Below, in pieces: positions 1-9,165 of a DNA stretch of 64,000 bases. The first letter of the stretch is position 1; the number at the start of each line of letters is the position of its first letter. Origin of the DNA: Anaerolinea thermolimosa (GTDB taxonomy: Bacteria > Chloroflexota > Anaerolineae > Anaerolineales > Anaerolineaceae); contig NZ_DF967967.1 in the NCBI RefSeq assembly GCF_001050195.2, positions 1-64,000 of the forward strand. The letters run 5' to 3'. The notes under the pieces are model-generated. The model saw only the letters and a program-made list of their open reading frames with translations. It did no database searches and was not told the origin of the DNA. The translations under genes were made by a program, and so were the position numbers.

Positions 1-113
1 GCCTCTCTGTTCGTCGGATGTGGGGTGGCTTGCTAACTACCCCTCATCCATTTAACCACCTTTTTACCAGCTTTGGAACGATCACGAAAATATGAAGCAA
101 ATATGGAGAGCAG

Positions 114-119
114 TATAAT
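114..119 (+). promoter_or_regulatory. possible -10 box of the MFS gene
   Basis: A perfect TATAAT lies 45 bases before the MFS start codon. No convincing -35 hexamer stands 16-18 bases upstream, so this rests on the -10 alone. The rest of positions 1-164 shows no gene or other recognisable element. Confidence 0.3.
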
Positions 120-164
120 CCATTATCCACTTATTCTCCGCACCCAGAAAGCACATCATCCAGT

Positions 165-1451
165 ATGTCCATCTCTGAACAGCGCAGAAAGATAGCCGAT
201 TTTCTTGGTCTCAAGAAAAGTATTGTCGCCGTGCTTATCATGGTCGTTTTGATCGGTATGGGCGAAAAAATGGCGGAGCGTTTTCTGCCGCTTTACCTCA
301 TGGTTTTAGGCGGCGGGACATTTTCTATCGGGTTATTGAACGGTCTCGACAATTTATTGAGTGCGTTGTATTCGCTCCCCGGTGGTTATGCCAGTGACCG
401 ATTAGGCCATAAGAAAGCCTTGCTGTTGTTCAACCTGATTGCAATGGCAGGATATGCGGTGGTGATTATCTTCCACTACTGGCAAGCTGTCATCGTTGGC
501 GCAATTCTTTTTATCTCCTGGACTGCCATTTCCCTGCCCGCCACAATGGATATGGTAGCGACTGTTTTACCTAAAAATAAGCGCACCATGGGCGTTTCGG
601 TCAATTCTTTGGTTCGCCGTATTCCTATGGCGCTGGGACCTGTTGTTGGTGGGGCGCTGATTGGGGCTTTCGGGGAAAAGACCGGCATCCTGATCGCTTT
701 TATCGTGGCGTTTGTTTTAGGGGGCGTGTCGCTCGTCATCCAGCAAACGATGATCGAAGATTCGCCAACAGCCCTCAAAGAGAATACATCGAAAAACGGA
801 ACTGCTTTACTTACGCCGCAATTGCGAAAACTGCTGGTATCCGATATCCTGATTCGTTTTTGTGAGCAGATCCCTTATGCGTTTGTCGTGATCTGGTGCG
901 TAAGCATCAACCGAATTACGCCGCTGCAATTTGGCCTGCTCACAACCATTGAAATGGCAACGGCGGTTCTGGTGTATATCCCGGTGGCCTATCTGGCAGA
1001 CAAGAGCACCAAGAAACCATTTGTTGTGACCACATTTGTATTTTTCACGCTATTTCCGCTTATCTTACTTGCGGCGCGATCTTTTTGGGGTTTGGTGATC
1101 GCCTTCATCATTCGCGGGCTGAAAGAGTTTGGCGAGCCAACTCGCAAAGCCCTAATCATGGATCTGGCCCCCGACGGCAGAAAGGCAGCCACCTTCGGCG
1201 TTTACTATCTCATTCGTGATGTCATTGTTTCCATAGCAGCGTTTGGCGGGGCATTGCTTTGGGACGCTTCTACCGCAAACCTGATTGTTAAGACAATCGG
1301 CTTTGGAAACTTTCTTTTACCTTTCTTCAACGCCGTGGCTTCGCCTGCAACCAATTTCCTGGTTGCTTTTGGGTTTGGCTTGATAGGCACATTGTATTTT
1401 GCTCTTTTCGGTCAGGATTTAGGGTATGTCCCAGTTTCACAAAAAGAATAG
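165..1451 (+). CDS. MFS transporter
   Basis: A 428-residue integral membrane protein with about 11-12 hydrophobic segments, the usual size for the major facilitator superfamily. The loop after the second membrane segment carries the MFS motif A (GYASDRLGHKKAL, about residues 74-86), which is the clearest family signature. The substrate cannot be read from the sequence. The stop codon overlaps the AGGAG ribosome site of the next gene, a ChrB-like protein, so the two are probably co-transcribed. Because ChrB-domain proteins are linked to chromate resistance, an efflux role for a metal oxyanion or related stress is possible but is inference. No Shine-Dalgarno site precedes the ATG. Confidence 0.85.
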   Translation: MSISEQRRKIADFLGLKKSIVAVLIMVVLIGMGEKMAERFLPLYLMVLGGGTFSIGLLNGLDNLLSALYSLPGGYASDRLGHKKALLLFNLIAMAGYAVVIIFHYWQAVIVGAILFISWTAISLPATMDMVATVLPKNKRTMGVSVNSLVRRIPMALGPVVGGALIGAFGEKTGILIAFIVAFVLGGVSLVIQQTMIEDSPTALKENTSKNGTALLTPQLRKLLVSDILIRFCEQIPYAFVVIWCVSINRITPLQFGLLTTIEMATAVLVYIPVAYLADKSTKKPFVVTTFVFFTLFPLILLAARSFWGLVIAFIIRGLKEFGEPTRKALIMDLAPDGRKAATFGVYYLIRDVIVSIAAFGGALLWDASTANLIVKTIGFGNFLLPFFNAVASPATNFLVAFGFGLIGTLYFALFGQDLGYVPVSQKE

Positions 1452-1463
1452 GAGTAAAAGAAT

Positions 1464-1901
1464 ATGAAATGGGTAACTCGTGCACATGTTCACGTTGACC
1501 GCGTTGCTTGTCCCTGGCTTATCACTCGATTCATTGACTCGGAAGCTGAGTTTATCTTTGTCGCCAGGAATCAGGTGGAACAGGTGGTAAAAGAAACAGG
1601 GGCGATTCCGTATGACGTTCCTGATGTTGAACTTGGACATAAGGACGGGAAATGTTCGTTTGAATCCCTGATCGAAAAGTATGGATTGACCGACCCCGCT
1701 TTACTTCGACTTGCCAAAATTGTCCATGCGGCAGATATCGAAAGCGAACTTCACACAGATCCAATTGCTGCGGGGCTGGAAGCGATTGCCACAGGTTTCA
1801 GCCTCCGTTTTCCCGATGACTTTGAAAATCTGGAAAGGCAATTTGAAGTATATGATGCATTATATGCGTGGTGTCGTTTGCAGGTAGCGGGCAAGCTCTG
1901 A
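1464..1901 (+). CDS. ChrB C-terminal-domain protein (chromate resistance protein type)
   Basis: 145 residues. It begins MKWVTRAHVHVDRVACPWLI and contains the conserved blocks typical of the ChrB C-terminal domain: RVACPWLITRFID near the N terminus, a central GHKDGKCSFE, and LAKIVHAADI. This domain occurs as the C-terminal half of ChrB, a chromate-responsive regulator, and as a stand-alone protein of unknown biochemistry. This copy is stand-alone, since the N-terminal half is absent. AGGAG at 1450-1454 gives a good ribosome site. It follows the MFS gene by 12 bases, so the partner here is an MFS pump rather than ChrA. The family call is firm; the function in this cell is inferred. Confidence 0.8.
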   Translation: MKWVTRAHVHVDRVACPWLITRFIDSEAEFIFVARNQVEQVVKETGAIPYDVPDVELGHKDGKCSFESLIEKYGLTDPALLRLAKIVHAADIESELHTDPIAAGLEAIATGFSLRFPDDFENLERQFEVYDALYAWCRLQVAGKL

Positions 1902-2058
1902 GATCAACAAAATGTTCATCTGATACGGCGGATTCTGCGATATTTCCGAGGATTTTTTCTGGCTTCGTGTTTTCTCTATTCCCAAAAGAACCCATAATCG
2001 TCTTCCTGCCACTAACACCAGCCGTTGGCTGGAAACCTTTCAGAAATTATAGGCGCTC

Positions 2059-2082
2059 AAACTTTGTTCGCAAACAAAGTTT
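2059..2082. promoter_or_regulatory. perfect inverted repeat
   Basis: The arms AAACTTTGTT and AACAAAGTTT pair over 10 bp around a 4-base loop (CGCA). It lies between the ChrB-like gene and the broken lipoprotein gene. No T-run follows on either strand, so an operator or mRNA structure is as likely as a terminator. Confidence 0.4.
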
Positions 2083-2104
2083 ATAAAAAGGGAAAAATCA
2101 GGAA

Positions 2105-2293
2105 ATGCAAAGGGTTTCGGTTTTGTGGTTGGTTTTCATTGTTTTAACAGCCTGCACATGAGCCGCCCCGGTAGTTCGTGTTTCAACAGACATGCCCACC
2201 CATACCCCCATCGTATTTTCCGCCGAAATACCCACACTCACCTGCCCGATGTTTTCCCCTATTCCTGAAGCAGGTTGCAGGCTCGAAGTCTAA
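2105..2293 (+). pseudogene. small lipoprotein gene broken by an in-frame TGA
   Basis: From ATG 2105 the frame gives a clean lipoprotein signal peptide ending in the lipobox LTAC (Cys at codon 17). A TGA at 2159-2161 (codon 19) interrupts it two codons later. The same frame then continues to a TAA at 2291-2293 with a Thr/Pro-rich segment (PTHTPIVF) and several Cys codons, just like the linkers of other lipoproteins in this window. A single base change would restore a protein of about 62 residues. No GGUCU-loop hairpin follows the TGA, so selenocysteine insertion is unlikely. It could be a genuine pseudogene or a sequencing error. The rest of the gap at 1902-2382 shows no other gene. Confidence 0.5.
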
Positions 2294-2382
2294 CGATTGC
2301 AATATTGAGTAAACGGATGGATAATAAACAAAATCCCGCATGTTCGCCACAAAATAATTAATCCTCGGTATGCATCTTTACC

Positions 2383-4929
2383 ATGTCTGCTCAATCTTTT
2401 CCTTCTGAACATCTTTCCAATTACTGGAGCGTAGAAGCACAACAGCTGCTGCAGGAATTGGGAACTACCCCGGGCGGTCTGAATACAGACGCCGCCCAGG
2501 AGCGTTTGAAACGTTCTGGCAAAAACACCCTGGAAGCGCAAACAGAGTTGACGCCCATTGGCTTGTTTCTCAATCAATTCAAAAGCCCGATCATTTTGAT
2601 TCTCCTGGTAGCCACTCTGATCTCTGCGTTCGTCCAGGACTGGACGGATGCAGTGATTATTCTGGCGATTATCTTCGGCAGTGCACTCCTGAGTTTTGTC
2701 CAGGAGTATCGAGCCAGTAATGCGGCAGCCCGGCTCAAGGCTCAGGTGAATGTAAAAGCGAAGGTCTTACGGGATGGTAAAGAACAGGCCATCCCCGCCG
2801 AGGAAGTGGTGCCTGGCGATATTGTGCTTCTTTCAGCAGGGAGCCTGATTCCGGCAGATGGAATACTCCTAGAGGCTAAAGATTTCTTTGTCAATCAGGC
2901 GGTGCTGACGGGGGAAACTTTCCCGGTCGAAAAACAGCCCGGAACGGTCCACGCCGAAGCGACTTTATCGGAACGCAGTAATTGCATCTTTATGGGAACA
3001 AGCGTGCGCAGTGGCAGTGCCAGAGCCCTGATCGTGACCACAGGTACACAAACCTTTTTTGGCCGCACAGCCAAACGCCTGACTCTGCGCCCTCCCGAAA
3101 CAGAATTTGAACGGGGCATTCGTAAACTGGGGAACCTGCTTACCGAGGTGATGCTCATTCTGGTGATCGTGATCTTCGCCGTAAATGTGTTCTTCCAGAA
3201 GCCGGTTCTGGATTCACTGCTGTTTTCCATTGCCTTAGCGGTTGGTTTAACGCCCCAACTTCTTCCGGCAATTATCAATATCAACCTTGCGAGAGGCGCG
3301 CGTAGAATGGCGGTCCACGGCGTTATTGTGCGCCGCTTGTCCTCCATCGAAAATTTTGGCAGTATGGATATTCTGTGCACCGACAAAACAGGGACCCTCA
3401 CCGAAGGCGTGGTGCGGCTGGATCATGCCTGCGATTTCCATGGACAGGACTCTGAGGAAGTGAAGCGCCAGGCATGGCTGAACGCTTATTTTCAGACTGG
3501 CATTTCGAATCCCCTGGATGAGGCTATTCTGGCTTCTGTGCAAAGCACTGTACAGGGAGCGGAAAAAGTGGATGAAATTCCCTATGACTTTGTGCGCAAG
3601 CGTCTCAGTGTGGTTGTACAGGAACAGGGTACACGTACCTTGATCTGCAAAGGTGCCCTGGAGAATGTCCTTTCAATTTGTACACATGCATTAATCGACG
3701 ATGCCGTTCAGGGATTAACTTCGGACCATCTGGCAGAGATTCAGTCCAGGTACACCCAGTGGAGTGCTCAAGGGTATCGCGTGCTGGGGGTTGCTTCGCG
3801 GGTTGTGGAAGTAAAACCCGCCTACTCTCAGGACGACGAAAGGGAACTGTGCTTCGCGGGCTTCCTGCTGTTCTTTGATCCGCCCAAGGCAGGAATCAAA
3901 GAAACCATTGCCCGCTTGCATGGCCTGGGGATCCATCTCAAAATCATAACGGGTGACAACAAATTGGTGGCCGCTCATATTGCCGAATCGATCGGCTTTG
4001 AATCGGCGAAAATTTTAACGGGCAGGGAGATGGATCAACTCAGCGATGAAGCCCTGTGGCATGTTGCCGAACAAACGGATATTTTTGCTCAGGTAGACCC
4101 CAACCAGAAGGAACGCATTATCCTGGCACTCAAAAAGATGGGACATGTGGTGGGCTATATGGGGGATGGAATCAATGATGCTCCGTCGTTGCATAGCGCT
4201 GATGTGGGAATTTCTGTGGAGAATGCCGTGGATGTTGCCAAAGATGCCGCCGATTTTGTGTTGCTCAAGCAGGATTTGGACGTGCTCGATGAAGGTGTTC
4301 GAGAAGGACGCAGAACTTTTGCCAATACCCTGAAATACGTTTTCATGGCGGTGAGCGCCAATTTTGGCAATATGTTCAGTGTGGCGGGCGCTTCACTGTT
4401 TTTGCCTTTCCTTCCACTTCTTCCCAAACAAATCCTGTTGATCAATTTCCTGACCGATTTTCCGGAGATGACCATTGCCAGCGATAATGTGGATAACCTG
4501 TACATTGAACGACCGCATCGCTGGGATGTGGATTTTATCCGCCGGTTTATGTTAATCTTTGGCCCTTTGAGTTCTGTGTTTGATTATTTGACCTTTGCTT
4601 TGTTACTCTGGTTCTTGAAAGCCAGTGAAGCACAATTTCAAACGGGGTGGTTTTTCGAGTCGGTGCTTTCGGCCATGTTTGTGGTCTTTGCCGTTCGCAC
4701 CCGGTTACCTTTCTTCCGCAGTCATCCCAGCCTTCTAATGATTGGCACAACCCTGGTGAGCGCTTTCGTCACTGTTGCCCTGCCATATTCCCCTCTGGGA
4801 AAGGTGCTCGGGTTTACTCCATTGCCCATTTTCTATATGCTAATGTTACTGGTTATCGTCCTGGTTTACTTTGTCTCGGCAGAACTGACCAAGCGCTGGT
4901 TCTATCGGGCTATCGAAAACAGAGAATAA
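2383..4929 (+). CDS. mgtA: magnesium-translocating P-type ATPase, MgtA type
   Basis: 848 residues, close to the family size. It has the P-type order: N-terminal cytosolic segment, two membrane segments, the actuator domain with TGETFPVEK, the phosphorylation motif DKTGTLTEG (Asp about residue 334), a nucleotide-binding region, the hinge GDGINDAPSLHSADVGIS and a C-terminal membrane bundle. The residues after the hinge (ENAVDVAKDAADFVLL) and the lack of N-terminal heavy-metal domains fit the P3B Mg2+ importers MgtA/MgtB. It would use ATP to bring Mg2+ into the cell. No Shine-Dalgarno site precedes the ATG. A TATGCA at 2369-2374 could be a -10 for a nearly leaderless mRNA. No Mg2+-sensing leader was recognised. 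It opens a run of cation-transport genes. Confidence 0.88.
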   Translation: MSAQSFPSEHLSNYWSVEAQQLLQELGTTPGGLNTDAAQERLKRSGKNTLEAQTELTPIGLFLNQFKSPIILILLVATLISAFVQDWTDAVIILAIIFGSALLSFVQEYRASNAAARLKAQVNVKAKVLRDGKEQAIPAEEVVPGDIVLLSAGSLIPADGILLEAKDFFVNQAVLTGETFPVEKQPGTVHAEATLSERSNCIFMGTSVRSGSARALIVTTGTQTFFGRTAKRLTLRPPETEFERGIRKLGNLLTEVMLILVIVIFAVNVFFQKPVLDSLLFSIALAVGLTPQLLPAIININLARGARRMAVHGVIVRRLSSIENFGSMDILCTDKTGTLTEGVVRLDHACDFHGQDSEEVKRQAWLNAYFQTGISNPLDEAILASVQSTVQGAEKVDEIPYDFVRKRLSVVVQEQGTRTLICKGALENVLSICTHALIDDAVQGLTSDHLAEIQSRYTQWSAQGYRVLGVASRVVEVKPAYSQDDERELCFAGFLLFFDPPKAGIKETIARLHGLGIHLKIITGDNKLVAAHIAESIGFESAKILTGREMDQLSDEALWHVAEQTDIFAQVDPNQKERIILALKKMGHVVGYMGDGINDAPSLHSADVGISVENAVDVAKDAADFVLLKQDLDVLDEGVREGRRTFANTLKYVFMAVSANFGNMFSVAGASLFLPFLPLLPKQILLINFLTDFPEMTIASDNVDNLYIERPHRWDVDFIRRFMLIFGPLSSVFDYLTFALLLWFLKASEAQFQTGWFFESVLSAMFVVFAVRTRLPFFRSHPSLLMIGTTLVSAFVTVALPYSPLGKVLGFTPLPIFYMLMLLVIVLVYFVSAELTKRWFYRAIENRE

Positions 4930-5040
4930 ACTGTGTCGTTCCCTGTTCTTATTGGCTTTATTTATCGTTGAATTTAATTCTGTGAGATAGACCGTAAATC
5001 GTTGCCATCCTTATTTGATGCGCCAGGGGAGCAGCAATTG

Positions 5041-6732
5041 ATGAAGCGTTATTCAACGAACTTAAAGAGAATCCCCAGTCTGGAAATCTGGGGGGTAAGG
5101 TTTTCCGCTATTTTTACCTTCCTGATGGGAATGGTCAATCTTATCTCAGCCGTTCAGCCGGCTTTACTGGAACGATTGACCATTCTGAGAGAAGCCGCCA
5201 TCCCGCTTGAAGTGAGGTTTGGGAGTCGGTTAACCTCTGCGTTTGCAGGTTTTGCGTTTTTACTTCTGGCGAACAGTTTGTTTCGACGGAAGCGGGTTGC
5301 CTGGATTCTAACCACGATTCTTTTGAGTGTTTCTGTAGTGAGTCATTTGCTTAAAGGGTTAGATGTCGAAGAGGCGAGCATTTCTCTGGCTTTGCTTATC
5401 TTGCTGATCCTTCTGCGTCACAGTTTCCATGCCTTATCAGATCCACCTTCTATCAGGCAGGGAATACTGGTTCTTGTCGGGGCGATTCTGTTTACACTGG
5501 TCTATGGAACGGTCGGGTTTTACTTCCTCGACCGACATTTCAGCACCCCTTTTAATTTTTCCGAAGCTTTCCGGCAAACCCTGATGATGTTTATTGCTTT
5601 TTATGATCCCGGCTTACAGCCCATCACCGGTTTTGGACGTTATTTTGCCGATTCGATTTATATCATTGGCCTTGGCACCCTGGGGTTTGCACTGGTGATG
5701 CTGATTCGCCCGGTGCTGGTGCGCCAGCCTGCCACCGCCGAGGAGCGTATGCGGGCTGAAAGCATTATTCAGCAATATGGGCGTACCCCTCTCGCCCGTG
5801 CTGCTTTGTTTGAAGATAAGTCTTATTTTTTTGGAAGTGAGGATACTGTTATTGCTTATGCTACCAGTGGACGTGGAGCCATGGCGTTAGGAGATCCGAT
5901 CGGGCCTGATGATCAAATAGCCACCGCGATCGAAAAGTTTCGAGATTTTTGTTCGCGGAATGATTGGACCCCGGCTTTTTCCTCCACCCTGCCAGACTAT
6001 TTGGAGATCTACCGGGCATTGGGTTTTGATGCCACCTGTATTGGTTATGAAGCCATTGTAGATTTAAATAGTTTTACGCTCGAGGGCAGCCAGAATAAAG
6101 GTTTGCGTAATGCCGTCAGCCGGATGGAGCGCAACGGTTATACTACTGAAGTACATCTTCCACCCCTGCAGGATAAATTGATCCATGATTTGCAACTGAT
6201 CAGTGATGCGTGGTTAACGGCACGCCATGGGGGAGAGATGCACTTTTCGGTTGGCTGGTTTGAAGAAAAGTATATTCGCCACAGCCCAATCATTACGGTC
6301 TGTAGTGCAGAAGGGAGAATGATTGCCTTTGCCAATCTGGTAACGGAATATCAGAAGAATGAACTGACCCTGGATTTAATGCGTCATTTTCCTGGTGTGC
6401 CCAATGGCACGATGGATTTCCTGTTTGTGAGAATGCTTCAATGGGCAAAACAACAGGGATATGATAGCTTCAGCCTTGGATTGAGCGCGATTGTTGGAGT
6501 GGGGGAAAAGCCAGAAGATCCGCGGGTAGAACAGGCCTTGCATGTCATCGCGGAGTATGTTTCTCGCTTTTATAATTTCAAGGGTTTGCACGCGTTTAAA
6601 GAAAAATTTCACCCCCGCTGGGAGCCACGTTATCTGGTGTATCCTGGAGTAGGCAGTCTCTCACTGGTATTAACCACTTTGCTGAAAGTACACTCAGGAG
6701 AGGGTTTTTTGTTCAAGTTTTTATGGAATTGA
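5041..6732 (+). CDS. DUF2156 membrane protein, MprF/lysyl-phosphatidylglycerol synthase type
   Basis: 563 residues from the ATG at 5041, chosen over a TTG at 5002 because AGGGGAG stands 9 bases before it. The first half is membrane-embedded with about six hydrophobic segments. The second half is soluble and reads like the aminoacyl-transferase domain of MprF and LysX-type enzymes (DUF2156, a GNAT-like fold), with GRGAMALGDPIGP and a conserved C-terminal YNFKGLHAFKEKFHPRWEPRY block. Family members move an amino acid from a tRNA to a membrane lipid, changing surface charge. The amino acid and lipid cannot be told here. It sits between two cation ATPase genes, suggesting a membrane-charge or ion-stress role (inference). 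Confidence 0.8.
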   Translation: MKRYSTNLKRIPSLEIWGVRFSAIFTFLMGMVNLISAVQPALLERLTILREAAIPLEVRFGSRLTSAFAGFAFLLLANSLFRRKRVAWILTTILLSVSVVSHLLKGLDVEEASISLALLILLILLRHSFHALSDPPSIRQGILVLVGAILFTLVYGTVGFYFLDRHFSTPFNFSEAFRQTLMMFIAFYDPGLQPITGFGRYFADSIYIIGLGTLGFALVMLIRPVLVRQPATAEERMRAESIIQQYGRTPLARAALFEDKSYFFGSEDTVIAYATSGRGAMALGDPIGPDDQIATAIEKFRDFCSRNDWTPAFSSTLPDYLEIYRALGFDATCIGYEAIVDLNSFTLEGSQNKGLRNAVSRMERNGYTTEVHLPPLQDKLIHDLQLISDAWLTARHGGEMHFSVGWFEEKYIRHSPIITVCSAEGRMIAFANLVTEYQKNELTLDLMRHFPGVPNGTMDFLFVRMLQWAKQQGYDSFSLGLSAIVGVGEKPEDPRVEQALHVIAEYVSRFYNFKGLHAFKEKFHPRWEPRYLVYPGVGSLSLVLTTLLKVHSGEGFLFKFLWN

Positions 6733-6762
6733 GGCTTTATTGCTATCTCTCACCAAAAGGCA

Positions 6763-9129
6763 ATGCATATGAATCTGTCCACCGCACATCCTGTGAATGT
6801 TGATTCAAATAAGCCTGCATTTAACGGCTTATCTGCATCGGAAGCAGCAGAAAGGCTGAAACAATACGGCCCCAATGCAGTTCGCGAGCAAAAAACCAGT
6901 TCTCTCTTGCTCCTGGTGAAGAAGTTTTGGGGGCCGATTCCATGGATGCTGGAACTCACCATTTTGCTGGAAATTTACCTTGGCAAAACTACCGAAGCAA
7001 TCATCATTGGCTCGCTTCTGGTATTCAATGCCATGCTGAGTTTCTTCCAGGAAAGACATGCGCAAAATGCTCTGGAGTTGCTTCGTAAAAAATTAACCAT
7101 TCAATCGCGGGTGTTGCGGGATGGCACATGGCAGGTTATTCCAGCCGAGAACCTGGTGCCGGGAGACGTGATCCACCTGCGCATGGGAGATTTGATCCCT
7201 GCGGATGTGAAATTGCTTGATGGCCAAATCCAGATGGACCAATCGAGTTTGACCGGTGAATCGACGCCTGTCGATGGGGGGAAAGATCAAATGGCTTATG
7301 CCGGGTCGATCATCAAACGGGGAGAAGCAACCGGTGAAGTGATGGCCACCGGCGCGCAGACCAGGTTTGGCAAGACGGCAGAACTGGTGCGTACGGCAAA
7401 AACCGCCAGTCACCTGGAAGAGGTGGTCTTCGCTATCGTGAAATATCTGGTTGTGGCGGATGTTGCCCTGGCTTTGATTGTGGCCGTTTATTCTATCATC
7501 CTTCAACTTCCCTGGCATACCATTTTGCCTTTTATCCTCATCCTTCTGGTGGCGTCGGTGCCTGTGGCGCTACCTGCCATGTTTACCCTGACCACGGCGC
7601 TTGGGGCCACGGAGCTTTCTCACAAGGGGGTGCTGGTATCCAGGCTATCTGCCATCGAAGAAGCGGCGGCGATGGATGTGCTGGCAAGCGATAAAACCGG
7701 AACGCTTACTGAAAACCGTCTTACCCTTGCGGCAATCAAGCCCTATCCTCCCTTCACGGAAGAGGATGTTTTGCGAATGGCCGTGCTGGCTTCCGATGAA
7801 GCTACGCAGGATCCACTGGATATGGCGATTCTCGATGCCGCCCGGCAAAGAGGAATCGCTGTTTCGGCGGAAACGATTCAATTCACGCCATTTGACCCGG
7901 AAAAGAAACGTTCTGAAGCCCTGATTAAACAATCTGATGGAACCACCCAGAAAGTCATGAAGGGTGCACCTCTCACCCTGGCAAAACTGAGTGGAACCGG
8001 CGAAAAGATTGAAGAAGAGGTCCGTGAATTTGCCCAGAAGGGTTACCGTGTTCTGGCAGTGGCTGCCGGAAACGATGACGAGTCTCTCCGCTTATCAGGG
8101 CTGATTGGCTTATACGATCCTCCCAGAAAAGATTCTAAAGAATTGATTCAATCACTCTCTGATTTAGGAATACGGGTTTTGATGGTCACAGGGGATGATG
8201 CGCAGACGGCACAGGCGGTGGCTCACCAGGTGGGTATCGCTGGAAATGCCTGTTCGGCAGAAACGCTTAAATCACCTACAGAAAGTGCAGATGGTTCCTG
8301 TACGATTTATGCGGGGGTATTTCCGGAAGACAAAATTCATCTGGTGCAGAAATTGCAAAAGGCCGGACACATTGTGGGGATGACTGGAGATGGCGTCAAT
8401 GACGCGCCGGCTTTGAAGCAGGCTGAGGTAGGAATTGCCGTCGCCAGTGCAACGGATGTGGCGAAGGCGGCAGCAAGCCTGGTGCTGACAACCCCCGGCC
8501 TCAGGAATATTTTGAGCGCTGTGGAAACAAGTCGAGAAATCTACCAGAGGATGCTGACGTATACCCTCAATAAAATTATTAAGACTTTCCAGATTGCTTT
8601 GTTTTTAAGCCTGGGGTTTCTTTTTTCCAGAGAATTTGTAATTACACCGTTGCAGATTGTTTTACTGTTGTTTGCCAATGATTTTATGACCATGTCCATT
8701 GCGACCGATCGGGTTACAGCATCACCAAAGCCTGATCGCTGGAACATCTTTTCCCTCATGAAAATCGCTCTATTCCTTGCTTTGCCGGTGCTGATCCTTT
8801 CTTTTGGCTTTTTCTATGCGGCAAAGAGCCTTTTTAACCTCCCTCTGGAACAGGTTCAGACCTTGATGTTTGTCATGCTGGTATTTACCGGGCAGGCAAA
8901 TGTCTATCTTGTCCGAGAGAGGCGTCATTTCTGGAATTCTATCCCCAGCCGCTGGATGCTTCTGGGAACGCTGGTCGATGTTATCCTGGTAGGCATGCTG
9001 GCTTCTCTGGGAATTTTGTTGCCACCCATTTCGTTTTCTTTCATTGTGATAACGCTGATAGTTGTGGCCCTGTATTTACTTCTGGTAGACAGGTTGAAAA
9101 TTACCGCCTTTAGATGGGCTCGGTTTTGA
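6763..9129 (+). CDS. plasma-membrane proton-efflux P-type ATPase (P3A)
   Basis: 788 residues, shorter than MgtA and typical of prokaryotic relatives of the fungal and plant H+-ATPase. Visible motifs are TGESTPVDG in the actuator domain, SDKTGTLTEN with the phosphorylated Asp near residue 310, and MTGDGVNDAPALKQAEVGIA at the hinge. The N terminus (GLSASEAAERLKQYGPNAV) is the short cation-ATPase N-domain. Its expected role is ATP-driven export of protons across the cell membrane. An AAAAGG stands before the ATG at 6763; an alternative ATG lies at 6769. It follows the DUF2156 gene by 30 bases and precedes a VIT-like gene by 36, so all three may share an mRNA. Confidence 0.85.
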   Translation: MHMNLSTAHPVNVDSNKPAFNGLSASEAAERLKQYGPNAVREQKTSSLLLLVKKFWGPIPWMLELTILLEIYLGKTTEAIIIGSLLVFNAMLSFFQERHAQNALELLRKKLTIQSRVLRDGTWQVIPAENLVPGDVIHLRMGDLIPADVKLLDGQIQMDQSSLTGESTPVDGGKDQMAYAGSIIKRGEATGEVMATGAQTRFGKTAELVRTAKTASHLEEVVFAIVKYLVVADVALALIVAVYSIILQLPWHTILPFILILLVASVPVALPAMFTLTTALGATELSHKGVLVSRLSAIEEAAAMDVLASDKTGTLTENRLTLAAIKPYPPFTEEDVLRMAVLASDEATQDPLDMAILDAARQRGIAVSAETIQFTPFDPEKKRSEALIKQSDGTTQKVMKGAPLTLAKLSGTGEKIEEEVREFAQKGYRVLAVAAGNDDESLRLSGLIGLYDPPRKDSKELIQSLSDLGIRVLMVTGDDAQTAQAVAHQVGIAGNACSAETLKSPTESADGSCTIYAGVFPEDKIHLVQKLQKAGHIVGMTGDGVNDAPALKQAEVGIAVASATDVAKAAASLVLTTPGLRNILSAVETSREIYQRMLTYTLNKIIKTFQIALFLSLGFLFSREFVITPLQIVLLLFANDFMTMSIATDRVTASPKPDRWNIFSLMKIALFLALPVLILSFGFFYAAKSLFNLPLEQVQTLMFVMLVFTGQANVYLVRERRHFWNSIPSRWMLLGTLVDVILVGMLASLGILLPPISFSFIVITLIVVALYLLLVDRLKITAFRWARF

Positions 9130-9165
9130 TGATAGGCACCTCCTGGAAAAAGAAAGGATTTGGAT

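Noticed and set aside
2159-2161. TGA in the small lipoprotein frame as a selenocysteine codon
   Set aside because: No hairpin with a GGUCU-type loop follows within 40 bases, and the residue next to a lipobox Cys is not a redox site. A nonsense or sequencing error is simpler.
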